Of a stretch of DNA of 64,000 nucleotides, positions 42,896 to 55,000 are shown piece by piece (position 1 is the first letter of the stretch; the number at the start of each line of letters is the position of its first letter). The DNA lies in NCBI RefSeq assembly GCF_947623445.1, contig NC_135244.1, positions 19,654,860 through 19,718,859 on the forward strand, given 5' to 3'. The notes under the pieces are model-generated. The model did no database searches. It was not told the DNA's origin and saw nothing but the letters and a program-made list of their open reading frames with translations. Made by a program: the position numbers and the translations under genes. The stretch comes from Clavelina lepadiformis. Lineage: Eukaryota; Chordata; Ascidiacea; Aplousobranchia; Clavelinidae.

Positions 42896-43219
42896 CAGGG
42901 CGTTTCAAACTGTGCAAAATGTAATTTTGGGGTCGTGAAACAAATTTAATTTTCCTAAATTCAATTGTCTTTTGTTAATTTTTTTATTCACTTTACTGTT
43001 TCCATTACAAGATTATTTTATTAGTGTAGGCTGCAGTTACCATACTTCGGTGGATTGTGTGCACTTGGATGATTTTGCCAGAGACAGAAATACCACTTGA
43101 GATTTGTAATTGGACATTTATTGTTTTAACACCATTAACGTGTAGGCTACCCCTCAAGGGGTCGCATAGAAATCTTTTCTAAAATGGGGTCGCAAAACCA
43201 AAAAGTTTGAGAAGCCCTG
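42896..43219. mobile_element. hAT-type nonautonomous element (324 bp)
   Basis: Termini CAGGGCGTTTCAAACT and, reverse-complemented from the right, CAGGGCTTCTCAAACT match at 14 of 16 positions. They are flanked by a perfect 8-bp duplication GAATACGT (42888-42895 and 43220-43227). Subterminal GGGGTCG repeats occur at both ends. Noncoding. Confidence 0.92.
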
Positions 43220-43416
43220 GAATACGTTACAGCACTAACAATCGCTACAAAAATTACAATAAGATTTTCCGTACAATACGACTTTAGGTAGATGAGTGTG
43301 AGATTGCTTAAGCCTACATTATTTACTTCTTTATTCCGTAAACGATGACAAACCGAAATCTGCAAGTGACAACCTCTAAATCGCTTTGTAAAACTTTGGC
43401 ATTTATACGTAATAAT

Positions 43417-43950
43417 TAGGGCAACCAGTTTTTTGACCTAAAAAGTTTAAATTTTGACCTTAAAATTTGCAAATTTTGACCTTATTTTGACCTAAAAAGT
43501 TTAAATTTTGACAAAACGCTTTTCTAGTGTTGACTTTTTTTCGTTTCTGCGTATTAAGATTGATAACTTGCAGTTTCAAATGCAATGCCTTCACATCGTG
43601 ACGTCACCAGACGCACTGAAAGGCCTTCCCTCTCTTTGTGGCTTTGGTTCTAAGTATAATTTGGGGCACTGGAATTGTTTGTGGTACAAGAAAAGAGAAA
43701 AACGGAAGAATAATATTACAAAATGGTTAGAAAATTACAAGTTTAATAGATTTTGACCTAAAAGAAACAATTTGACCGTATTTTGACCTAACGTAACATT
43801 TTGACTTTTATTGACCTAATAACTTCGTCACGTAACTAACACGTCGTACAAAGCTGAAATTTGTATTGTGCTTGTTTGATAGCATTCTGAGCAAAATTGA
43901 CAAAATTGACAAAATTAAAAAATTGACCGTATTGACTTTTGGTTGCCCTA
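43417..43950. mobile_element. hAT-type nonautonomous element (534 bp) with TTTTGACCTAAAA repeats
   Basis: An 11-bp perfect terminal inverted repeat TAGGGCAACCA is flanked by a perfect 8-bp duplication GTAATAAT (43409-43416 and 43951-43958). The two end regions are made of many short TTTTGACCT or ATTGACC units, about ten in all. A short open frame inside (43508-43756) has no recognisable similarity and I do not call it a gene. Confidence 0.9.
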
Positions 43951-44916
43951 GTAATAATATTGAAAAATATCAACTCATCACGGCTAGGAACTGTTAGCAG
44001 CTAGTTAAAAGCTAGCTAGAACAGATAGCAGTGAGGGATTCTTAACCTTTTAACAATTGTGATCCATCATCACTCGATTCGAATGACAATACGATGACCC
44101 ACGTTTCCTAAATTCATATCGATTTTAAGTAGTAAAGAAAAACTGCTTTCGAGACCAAGTCGGCACCAAACTGTTAGCGCAATTAGTTGTGAACATTGCT
44201 GTGATATAAAAATTAAAATGTTAGTTTCTTAGTGGTGATTTGATACCATTAGGAAAAATAAAAATTTAACTATAGTCTTTCCTAAAAATGTTGACTTTTT
44301 CGAGCTATTAGCTGTTAACTAGGCGCGATCATTTGTTGGAATTTTACTCAAAAATAACAACGTTGTGAGAACAAAGACGTTATCAACTGCATGCAAGCAT
44401 GTGTGTATAGTCTATCTATGCAACTTGTAAGTAAATAAGGAATAAACTTACTAAAAAGAGGCCACAGTTATGTGATCATTTTTTATGAGCCAATAACTCA
44501 TTGTTTGTACAATGTGCAATGAATTTAAAAGTTTTGTGGTGAGTTTGAGCAGAATATATTTACGTTGTGATACGTTTTATTGCAATCACGAGACGGCGAG
44601 GAACTTTGTCAATACATTTTTTTGTTTTAGCTGATGACCCAATGCGCAAATGTGCAGCAACTTCATCACAACGACAGGAGAACGCATGCAGTGTTGGATA
44701 CTCAAAAGTTTATTAAAACTTTCACAGTTCGTTTGTAATAAAATAAAAAAATTACAATGATTATAAAATGTTATGTTCGTTTCCTATTATAATAAGATCT
44801 TTGTTTTATGCTGTTTATGATTAGTGTCAATACATTGAAACTAGGTTGCTGTTTTCATCGCAGCTTGGTTGTTGAAAAGATAGGAATACAGTCTTACTAT
44901 AACTTTAACAGATAAA

Positions 44917-47900
44917 ATGAAAATCATCTTCCACATTCTGGCCATCAGTGCAATTCAAAGTAAAGCAGCGGAGGATTTTGGTAATTTTGGACAATCTGTT
45001 TTGTTCGCAATGTTTCGCCCTGAAAAATGCACCGACAACTACATTTTCACAGTATCTATCGTAATATTTCTATTAATTTTAGATTCTTCGGAATGGCTAA
45101 GTAAACTGGACAAATTACAGGATATTATAAATTCTCATCACATAGCCGAACAAGTAAGTTTTTGACAAATTTACAGAGAATAAAATTACTGATTGCTTAA
45201 TTACTTAAAAGTTAAGAAGTTTAAGCAATATATTAAATTTTTGCCAACTCCTGTACATGTAAGCCACATATACATTTGTAAAACTTAGATACTTATGTAA
45301 TTGGCAGACTCCTAAAAATGGCAGATCGACGGGTAGCAACGACTTTGGGATAAACTTGCAGTGCTCACCAAAACCAACAACAGGTTGACATATACCCTAT
45401 AACCGACACGGTGGAGTAATTCGTGTTTGTAATAATATTAGAGTTACCTATACGTTGATGTCGCGTAAATAACATGTAGTTACGCGCCTACGAGCTACGA
45501 CTTTTTATTCTAGTTTTTTTTAGTGCATCAGCTTCGACCACAAGACATTGATGTTGTGGGCGCAATGGGGGATTCATTAACGGTGAGTTAATGAAAATCC
45601 ATTCTGATAAACACGAATAAGTTCGTAAAGGGAAGTTCATATTGGCCTAAAGTCAACATATAAAAAGCAAATATCTACAAACAACCTTCTTTGATGAAAT
45701 GAGTCTATCTTTAAAACATTTAATGGTCGTTTGACTGATTTGAAAAAAAAAACAACAACCTAACGCTATGTTTTACTCATAAACTTTAACCTTAGTATTT
45801 AGTTAATCAATTTCTTCTGCTTACTCGAACGCATTTCCAGGCGGCAAATGGTGCTGATGCGGCAACGGCAGTGGGAATTCTTACTGAGTACCGTGGGCTT
45901 TCCTGGACAATAGGAGGGGAAGAGACGCTAGCAACGTCAATAACATTACCAAGTAAAGTTTGCAGCTCATAGTTACATTGTTTCAATATATTGTCTGATG
46001 AAATGGTTTGCAATGAAACTTGTTGATTTGGCTGTCTTCATTTTCCTTTTTTCATGACCACGATACAGATATTCTTCGAAAATTTAATCCGAAAGTGAAA
46101 GGTTACTCCGTCGGAAGTAGTTACATGGACAGGGACTTGTGGTTCAATGCCGCCGTGGCGGGTGCCAGAGCAAGGTAAGCCTACTTAATGTGCAGTAATA
46201 TAAGCTTAAAATGTGCATTACAGCAGCGGTTATTTACATATTACACGCTTCACAGAGACATGAGCAATCAAGCCACTGATCTCGTCAGAAGAATGAAAAC
46301 CGACAACGTAAATGATAATATTAACTGTTTCGTTTTTTTTTAGACATACTCTATCATAAATGTCTGGTGTTGAAGTAACGCCTGCAGGCCAAATAATGTT
46401 ATTATTTTCAATGAATTTATGCGTCAACAAATTGTAGCGAACTAATTATGAAAACGACTGGAAATTGGTCACTATCTTCATTGGGGGAAACGATTTGTGT
46501 GCTTTGGAAAGAGATCCTAATGGTGCTTCGCCTGAAACTTATTTCAACGAGCTTAAAAAAGGTCTTGATATTCTTCATAGAGAGGTATGTTGTCTTATAA
46601 AATAATCCTACTTTGCACTATTAAAATCTTTTTCGACAAATAACAAAATGACGACCATAATGTGCTTATAAATGTAGACAACAAAAACATTGCTTAAAAG
46701 GCTGTTTTTTGTCTGACAGTTACCAAGAACTCTTGTGAACGTGGTGGATATTTTGGAAATTTACCTCTTACCACTCGTATCAGACGGCTTTGGTTCAACC
46801 AACGTGTGCAGGCTTCTGCAAAGGACGTTCTGCGGTTATATTGTCACTGCCAATGCAGCTGAAATGGAAAATATTCGTGAAATCAACAAGCGCTACCAAG
46901 TAAAGTTCATCTTTGTACTTCGCATCGCTAGATGTTTTGTTGAAGGTTAAATCGTTGTATCAATTTTAAAATGTTTAATTAAATATTAGACATTGGTGGA
47001 GGATTACATTTTGAGTGGAGCTTACGACACAAGAGATGATTTTACTGTGGTTTTGCAACCGTTTTTAAGAGATACAGTGCTACCTTACACAGAAGTATTT
47101 TTCTAAGCACATAATCTAACAACTTAGTTTAGCCTATACTATATAGCTGAACTATTAAAACATTTGATAATATATCTGCTTCATTTAAATATATTTGATA
47201 CGCGTTATCAGTTAAATAGTTATATGCAACAGAAATTATAACGTTTATAACAGGATGGACAGGTTGATGCCACTTACTTTGCGCCAGACTGCTTTCATTT
47301 TAGTACAAAAGGCCACGCCATGGGAGCGATCAATTTATGGAACAACATGGTAATGTTTATAAGCTGCACTGAAACTTATCATAGAGATCCTAGAATCACG
47401 TTCCTAGACGTTTATAGATATGTGAGGGGCATATGTACATCAGACTTCATGTAGCTTTATAAATTTATTTGAATCTGATGAAATAACTTTTCTGTTTTGA
47501 TCAGCTCGAACCAGTCGGAAATAAAACCACAAAGTGGAGCATCACAGACCTGAAATGTCCAACAACGGTAATTTGTTTCATTTAAAGTTACAATAAAATT
47601 TACGTCTACGCCTAACTGCTGCATCAATTGATGTAGGCTATACCCCTCGGTTTAAAACAAAACTGTTTTATATAAGTTATATTCCAATAACAATTAGCAT
47701 TTTATTTATCAAAGGAAGCTCCCTATATCTACACCAACGTGAATAGCGGTATTTACGGTTTGGAAGGATCGGGGACAACTCCCGAGTCTGAGGTCTCTAC
47801 AGTTGTAACAACACCGGTTAAAACAACAACAAAAAACAACGAAATCCAAAATACCACCCCTTTGTGTCAGTTGGAATGCAACGAGCCTGTTGAGGACTGG

Positions 47901-48038
47901 GTGGTTGCCGTTATTTGTATTCTTGCTGCCGCAGTTTTGCTCGAGGGTTTAGTCATGATTTGTTGCTTTAGAAAGAAAAGTAAAATCGAGCACAGCGTTA
48001 TGGGAGACAGCGATGAACATTTGGAAAAGAAATTGTAG
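44917..48038 (+). CDS. PLB1: phospholipase B1-like GDSL lipase, membrane-anchored
   Basis: Secretory-pathway GDSL esterase cleaving acyl chains from phospholipids. Twelve exons in phase: 44917-44980, 45083-45153, 45514-45582, 45841-45952, 46069-46174, 46256-46307, 46438-46584, 46720-46899, 46990-47094, 47254-47349, 47505-47567, 47715-48038; 462 residues. It has a signal peptide (about 1-18), GDSLT with nucleophile serine near 65, GGND near 173-176, and D314-C-F-H317 with the catalytic Asp and His. A Thr-rich linker and a single membrane segment (about 417-440) with an FRKK stop-transfer and short tail follow. Vertebrate PLB1 has four tandem lipase repeats; this protein has one. Exon 3 must start after TTCTAG, since the following T-tract AG breaks the frame. 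AATAAA at 48317-48322 suits the 3' end. Confidence 0.92.
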
Positions 48039-48340
48039 TCGCAGCTATATCGTCTCAATCCGTTTGTTTCTTTTTGAAATTGTCAAACTTCACCGCTTTT
48101 CAACATAATTCGGGCTGGCAGGGCTTATGCGTGTAATCAAACGTATTTTACCATTGTAACCCAAATTATTCACATTAGTCATGTTTAAAAATATATTGCG
48201 AGTGAACACCGGCCCGGGAGTATTGGTACGAAGTAACTCCAGGTTATGTCTATAAAACAGTTACGATAAAACATAGCGGCAGCGTTTGGTAAGCACTAAA
48301 AACACTGCTAAGCTGTAATAAAATTTAGCACAGGCAACGT

Positions 48341-48602
48341 TTGCAACGGTCGCGGTAGTGAAACGTAACTTATAATGCGTCAGGATGCAATGTTGCTTTA
48401 ATATTTACGACAATATATACGTTTACAATGGTCGCGGTAGTGAAACATCGAAAAACAATAACTTAACTGTTTGCTTGTTGTTTATTTTATGCCTTGCAAA
48501 GTAGGTTCTTGTATAACAAGTGTGTTGTTAGTTTAGTTACGGCAATATCGTAACCTATAATGCGTCAGGATGCAATGTAACTTAAATTTTTACGACAATA
48601 TA
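48341..48602 (+). repeat. interleaved direct repeats after PLB1
   Basis: GGTCGCGGTAGTGAAAC occurs at about 48348-48364 and again near 48430-48446. A 54-bp unit beginning CGTAAC-TATAATGCGTCAGG and ending TTTACGACAATATA occurs at 48364-48417 and 48549-48602 with a handful of differences. The two units alternate, suggesting an ancient local duplication or a repeat-structured element. Confidence 0.7.
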
Positions 48603-49982
48603 AACTGCAGCACAAATTGACGTTATAGCTATAAAACAACATGACGGTTTTATTAATATAGGTTTTACGGGAAATTTGTTTAAATAACGCTAATCGTTCT
48701 GTTATGATGGCTCATTACAATGAACCTATGAATCCACTTATTGGGCTTCCTTAAGCAGCCATTACTTTAACTACAAAATTGAACTTCGTATTGCAACGAA
48801 AGATTTTCTTTAACCAGGAAACTTTCTTACGGCTAGTCCATTAGCCCACCATTGCTCTTCTAACTTTTTATAGCATTCAATTTCTTAACTCGAGAATGTG
48901 TAGAATAAAATAGCCTACACTGCAAGTGCAAGAGCCTTAAAAATTGGATGGTACGACATTAAAATGCAGCGCTTCTAAAACAGGTGAGTAAAAATATTCC
49001 CGTGACAGTATGTCTTTCTGTAATGTTGAATTATTTAAAAAAATGTCTTTACCAGTCATAGTAACGATTGAAACTTCTTTTTTGAACTAAGTTGCTAACA
49101 CTGAATTGAATCCCATAAAGAGCATAACTCAAGGATAAAAAAGTATGTCAATTGACATGATTCGACATCGGCATATTTTAGGATCGTTATTGTAAATGGT
49201 TGTATTAATGCTGTTGGAACGTTTAACCTCAGTTAACCGCCGATATAATTTGAGGGCATGCAAGGAAAACGAACCGCTCTTGCAAAGAAATCGTGTATAA
49301 TGAAATGAAACAATACGCAGTCTGATAACTTTTAATGACGTGAGTTTTATTTCTAGGGTTCATGAGAAAAGCGAATAGCGTTTTTGGCTTAGGCTGCCTA
49401 ATCATTCGCAATTGATAGGATGTGGCTGTAATCGCAGCAACAGCTGATGGCTTAATCTCTTTGTTTTCAGCTCTATACGTAAGTCTACAGCATTTACTGT
49501 ATTTATACATCACGTGGTGTTTGGTTAACAGCGTAATCGGGTCCAATTATGGATTTCTACATCTCCGATAGAAAATCGTTTTCAAACATTTGAAAAACGT
49601 TTACAAACTGGATTCAGAAGGATTGAGACGCTGTGTAGGTCTACGCGTTGATACAAACGTCAGCTTTCAATAACGCCTGAAACTGCGTCTTTGAGAGATC
49701 TGACATAAACTTTCCGTTTTTTTTTTGTTCTAAGCATGAGTCGTAAATAGATCGAAATACTTTGTTCCTAAATATAACCTTTGCCTTTTTCTATGGCTGG
49801 AAATTTTCTAAAATTTTTGTAGTACTGATTTGATGTAGGAAGCTTAGAGTTAACCTACAACATATAAAAAGCTTTTAAAAGCGACTCAGCCTGAGACTTA
49901 TGTATAACTTCATTGTTATGGTTTGCAGGATAATGCTAAATAAAAGTGAGAAAACGGATTCATTGTTTTGCAGTCGTTAATC

Positions 49983-50040
49983 GTATCGTTTATTTTCTCC
50001 ACTAAATGTCCAGAGCGAAAGTTATAGGATGCTAAAACAA
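49983..50040 (+). repeat. dispersed repeat family B, copy 3 (weak)
   Basis: GTATCGTTTATTTTC, GCGAAAGTTA and GGATGCTAA appear in the same order as in the copies at 21.3 and 42.0 kb, with substitutions and a one-base insertion. Confidence 0.35.
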
Positions 50041-52076
50041 ACAACCTTTCGATTGTTAACCTAGCAATTTATGGCGTCGAAACCAAACTATAAAACCAAG
50101 AAGTGGGCTAATTAGTTGGCCTCGCCCAAGGTGACATTTGCTCCAGTTTTAGTTGCATGCCTTTCTGCAGCAGCTCCGACAACAATAACTAGGCCTATAG
50201 GTCTTTCTACCGCAACCACATTCAGCTGTGTCTAAGTGTGTTGTGTGCGGTCGGGTTTCAATGGGCTTTTACGTTGTACTTGTCAGTTGTCAGCAAAAAA
50301 CAGAGATGGGTGGAATGAAATAATGTTAATCCGCTTTGTAGCGATTTAACCGTGTGGCTAATAATAGATAAACATCGATGAGATGAAGAGGTTTAAATTG
50401 TTTATTGGTCACAGTCCGTACTTTGATCTTGACTTTGAGTTTAAACTTTTGGCGGTTATGAAAACAAGGCAGCAGTATTTTCGAAAAATGCTGTGTTTCT
50501 TCCGGTTACATTGTGGAGGAGGTACATTGTTGAGCAAGATGTTAGCACACAGTTTACATAACAAGGCTTTTTGTCGCAAATGCCTTTTAGAAAGTTTTAG
50601 TATAGTTTTAATAACACTTTAAAGTGTTCAAGTAAGTTCAAAGCCAATAAACTTTAAAATAATAAGGCTATAAGAAGACTATAAGAATAAGACTTTAAAT
50701 CAAAAATGATTTGTCAGTAAGCGTTTTAAGTATAATTTATTGTGGTTGAGCAATTCTTGTCAAAAATGTATGGCATTAGGTATGGATATGGTTTAAGCCT
50801 GTTTAAGCGCACAACACAAATAATTTGCGTTAATGAAGTCTAAACTAACTCACAATTGGTGTATTTATATCGGTGAAGGTAGATGCTAAACTATACAGCT
50901 CTGCTTAGTCTTGGCTGCGGTCGTTAACCTTGACCCGTAAAAAACATGTAAAAACCCGTAAAAAACACGACTCAAACACCAGTTACCAAAGTTGTTCATT
51001 GCACATCGTGACGTCATTACCACCACCTCTGTCATTAATTAGCAGCAAATATGTGTTTTTGCAGCATATTTTTGACAAAAATAAACTTCATTGCAAAAAT
51101 ATTTCTCCCATACACTGCACTTACTGACAATTATTTTTTGATTTTTAGGTCAATTTGTTTTGGACTTGTCTTTCGCTTTTAATTGTAATATTTATCTTTA
51201 CAACATTTAATATTACTTAAGTGTCTGGGCGCTGAAAATTGCGATAAATATAATGGTGGTAATGATCAATGAAGATCATTGGGCTATGACTGTCGGACAT
51301 TGACGGTAATAATTTGACAATGACGTTTAACTAATGTTGCTATTCAAAAAAGACTTGCAGATTGCCATTTAATTCTACGAGATAAGAGACATATTTAGCA
51401 ACGTGGCGTCTCGTCTTTCATAATACGAACTGAAACACTGAGTTTGCCGTCATACCACCGTTGTCCATTAAGGTCATGGCCGTCATCGTTGTAGTTATTA
51501 CAGCCATTTTAGCTGTCTGCTATGCCATGTTGAATATAAATCAAACCCATGTAATGTATCGGTGTGTTTGACCTTATTAATGACATTTTACAGGATGATT
51601 ATTACGTAAAGTGGCAATTATATAACAGTCGATGCCACATGTCATAAGCTCATTTCATGTGTAGATAATGAGAAGTCGCATAGCTTAATGCGTTTTCTGA
51701 TAACTGCACTTTCACCCTGCTTAAATGAAGCGTGATTTGCGACGCAATATTTTTAAAAGTGTTTGTTTTGGCGACAGATTGCCTTGTTTCAGATAGAGAA
51801 TTTTGTTATGGGAAAAAACACGTAACGAGTTGGATATTTTGTTAATCACGGTTAGATTAAGGTTTGAGCAAGCTTGTGATAGCTTATAGGCTTATGTTGA
51901 GGTAAGCACGTGAAAGCGGTTGGGCTGGGTTAACGTTTGTGGAGAAAGCTCCAAAGTCTACATCATAATGTAGTGCCTATATATTTATCTCCGGTTAAAT
52001 AGCTGCCTCCAATAATTTGTTTAAATGTTGCTTCAGGAAGTTTTTTGCCTTACTCTTGCTGCTTATATGAGGTTAA

Positions 52077-55000
52077 ATGCAACGCGAAAGCTTCCCATGC
52101 ACAAGGGCAGCTCAACTGTGTGAATCATCCCGAACTTTTCGGCGTTTTTTCTTCAACAGAGCCGAACCTATTAAAGAAGAACAAAGAGGAAAAGCTGTTT
52201 ATAGAAAGTTAAAAGACTCAGGTTTGTATATTATTAGGTTTTGTTAGCACCTGCCATAAGCAATGATTAATTAGAAAACAAAATTTTAAACAAGACTTTA
52301 GTTATGTATCGTTGCCAGTATATATTAATGAAGTTCTGATGAAGCAAACCGCGTATGCGAGATCTCTGTAGGCTTCATTTAACATGGCATCGTGTACTTC
52401 GTAATCTTCATTTTAACAAAACCGCAAAGCATAATCAAATTCTGCGCTGTTTATTTATTGATGATGCAAACCTGTACTTATAAATACTAATTTTCATTTC
52501 GAGTACAAGTCGGCCCACTTACAGCGCAGTAGTTTATCAAAACATGCGAGTACTAGTACCAGGCCAAGCCATTATGACAGTCGCTGTTTTGACAGTCGCT
52601 ATCCTGCCTGGATGCCACTGAATATAGGTAGCCTACTCGAGTACTTTATTATTGTGCAGCAATTACCGAAGAAATTCATTGATTCCTTTGTTATTATTTC
52701 CACTGTTGGTCGAGATCATCTTCCTACGTCATCGCACCTTACGTTCACATAGTATACATAATCACAGGGGTAATAAAAAATCCTTTGAAAAAACCATATG
52801 TCATGTACTGTAGCTTAAACTTATAGTTTGGAAAATTTACTTAAGAAAGATTAAAAGGCAATAACGATTCAATTGTTAAGGTCGACAAACAAGTACCAAT
52901 ACAAGTTTTTTAAAAACAATCAAGTACAACTGGATATTCGAAAAATAGTACTCGAATACTTTCGAGTACCACGAAAATTTTACTCGAGTAATACTTGGCT
53001 CAAGTACTTCACTCGAGTAAAGTAGCCTGGTTATAACGTAATACGCAAGTGAATAAAATTCGCTTCTTACGTTTGTAACGACTAACAAAGTTTATACCCA
53101 ATTTCGAAATCTGTAATAGACAAAAAAGCAGTTAGCAACCCGCATGTGTGAATTATGCCGGAAGTACATATGCTTGCTCAATTATAGATATTGTTTTATA
53201 GTTATAGCGATAGAGGCATACCAGGCGCATTACAGCATATCCATTTCGTACACATCAATGACTCATCATAGCAATACTGTATTTGCCTACACTACTGCTG
53301 CGTGTACAGCAGCCGCTTACGCATTTGCTTTGTTTCCTTTCAGGTGACGAAGCATCGTTATGTGGGACGAGGAAAGAATCAGGGAAAGCAAAACACAGTC
53401 TCAAGGCAGAACAAGGCAGCGGTTGTGGCACTAAATCAGTTTTCCAGAAAGATCGACACACTGATGTGCAGCAGAGGTATCAGGAAGACACCGCAAGTAG
53501 AAGGAGAGTTAGTTTTCTTCTTTCACAGGTAGTTTCCTCCAACTTTGTAGATATTTTACTGATAATTCATCTTTCACAGACTGATGGATGAAATGGGTTT
53601 AAACTTTGAATTGTTTGCTTTGTCTTGCGGAGATTTTATTCCACGATTCTGTTCTATGTTGGGTTTGGTGCCTTGGTGCCCGTACTAACCCTTCATCTTG
53701 GTAGCACCACAGCATAGTCGACAGCTTGCATGTTTTAAACCCTGGAGGCTTTGCCGCTTTTTTCATTTGTTGATTGTATGTGAGCATAATTGGGTTTGTT
53801 ACGTTGTAAAAGTTACTCAATTAGCAACATCTTTTTCTCTCCCAACAGTGAATGGTGAAACAATAACGATATAATTCTATACTATTGCCTACTTTAACTA
53901 CAATTGTGCTTACTATAGGGCAAATCTATGAGCGTAGTGTTACGCGAAGAAGTACACCGTTCCCACATTGGCGACGAAAGGCAAGTGTTTACATTCAGTA
54001 TAGAATTATTGTCAATACAATGCTAATAGTACGACAGTGTTAGTGTTAATTTGTTCACAAATCTATCACTTTCAAAGACCGTTATGTGATTGTTTTTTTA
54101 TTATGTTAAAATAAATATTTTTTTATCAATATGTCAATTTGTTTTAAATGACTTAACATATGTTCTGTTTATGGTGCACTATACAGAGTCTTATCATGTA
54201 ATGTATATCATCTAAACACAATTTTGCAGTTATATACACTATAGCCTATACACTTTTTCGTAGAAAATTCTTATGTTGCCAAGTAAATAAACAATCAATC
54301 ATCTTACTGTATATTCGCGATACGTAGGCAACATAGCTACATTCTCATTGTTTATTTTGTTTATTTAGGTGTCGTCTTGGTGGACACTATTCTTCTACAG
54401 ATAAAGCTTTTGTTCATATAACACGGTATAGGCCTGTAACTGCAACCAGTCTTGCAAAACTATCGTCCACAGAAAGCGGCAATACAGCACAGGACATATT
54501 CAAAGTGGAAGGCATTTACTTTCCACTGGTTCCATCTACCGTTAGTGATATAACAACTTGTAAAATGAAGTCGGCTTCGCTAAAGCAGACCAAGTCAAGC
54601 TGGGCTAGTTCTCCATCGAAAGCAACAAAACCTCCGGCCACCAGCAGTTCACTTCGCCGAAGTCCTGGATCGCCAGCTTTCAAATTCGGACTTACTTCCG
54701 CTCCCGTCACACCATCTCACACAGGTTATAATGCTCAACACTCTAAGTATTCTATGTACAACAAGGGAGAAGGTATGTCGCAATCAACATCGTCTATGCT
54801 TGTTAATCGACCCCAAGCTGATGGGTTTTACGAAAATGATTTGGGGTTTTCGACTGTTGGGAAGATGACAAAGTCGTTTTCGACAATGGATGTTCGCCAG
54901 GCTTCTTTGTCGGGAAAACCGCCAAAATCACGAGGCTCTTTGAAGAATATTTTCCGAGCAATGTAGGTATCTTTATCAGTCTTATGAATTAAGAGTTAGG

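Larger units (their letters stand above)
48039..52076. other. intergenic interval PLB1 / SH3BP4-like
   Basis: No supportable exon. It contains the PLB1 3' UTR with AATAAA at 48317, a set of direct repeats at 48341-48602, a weak copy of repeat family B near 49.98-50.04 kb, and about 50.93-51.16 kb a stretch sharing CACATCGTGACGTCA and TTTTAGGTCAA-type motifs with the element at 43.4 kb. The rest shows nothing I can name. Confidence 0.55.

Noticed and set aside
43508-43756. 82-codon open frame inside the 43.4-kb hAT-type element
   Set aside because: No transposase motif or family similarity; the interior of a nonautonomous element can be open by chance.
44034-44110. CAGTGAGGGATTCTTAACC, resembling a hAT left end
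   Set aside because: No partner terminus found downstream.
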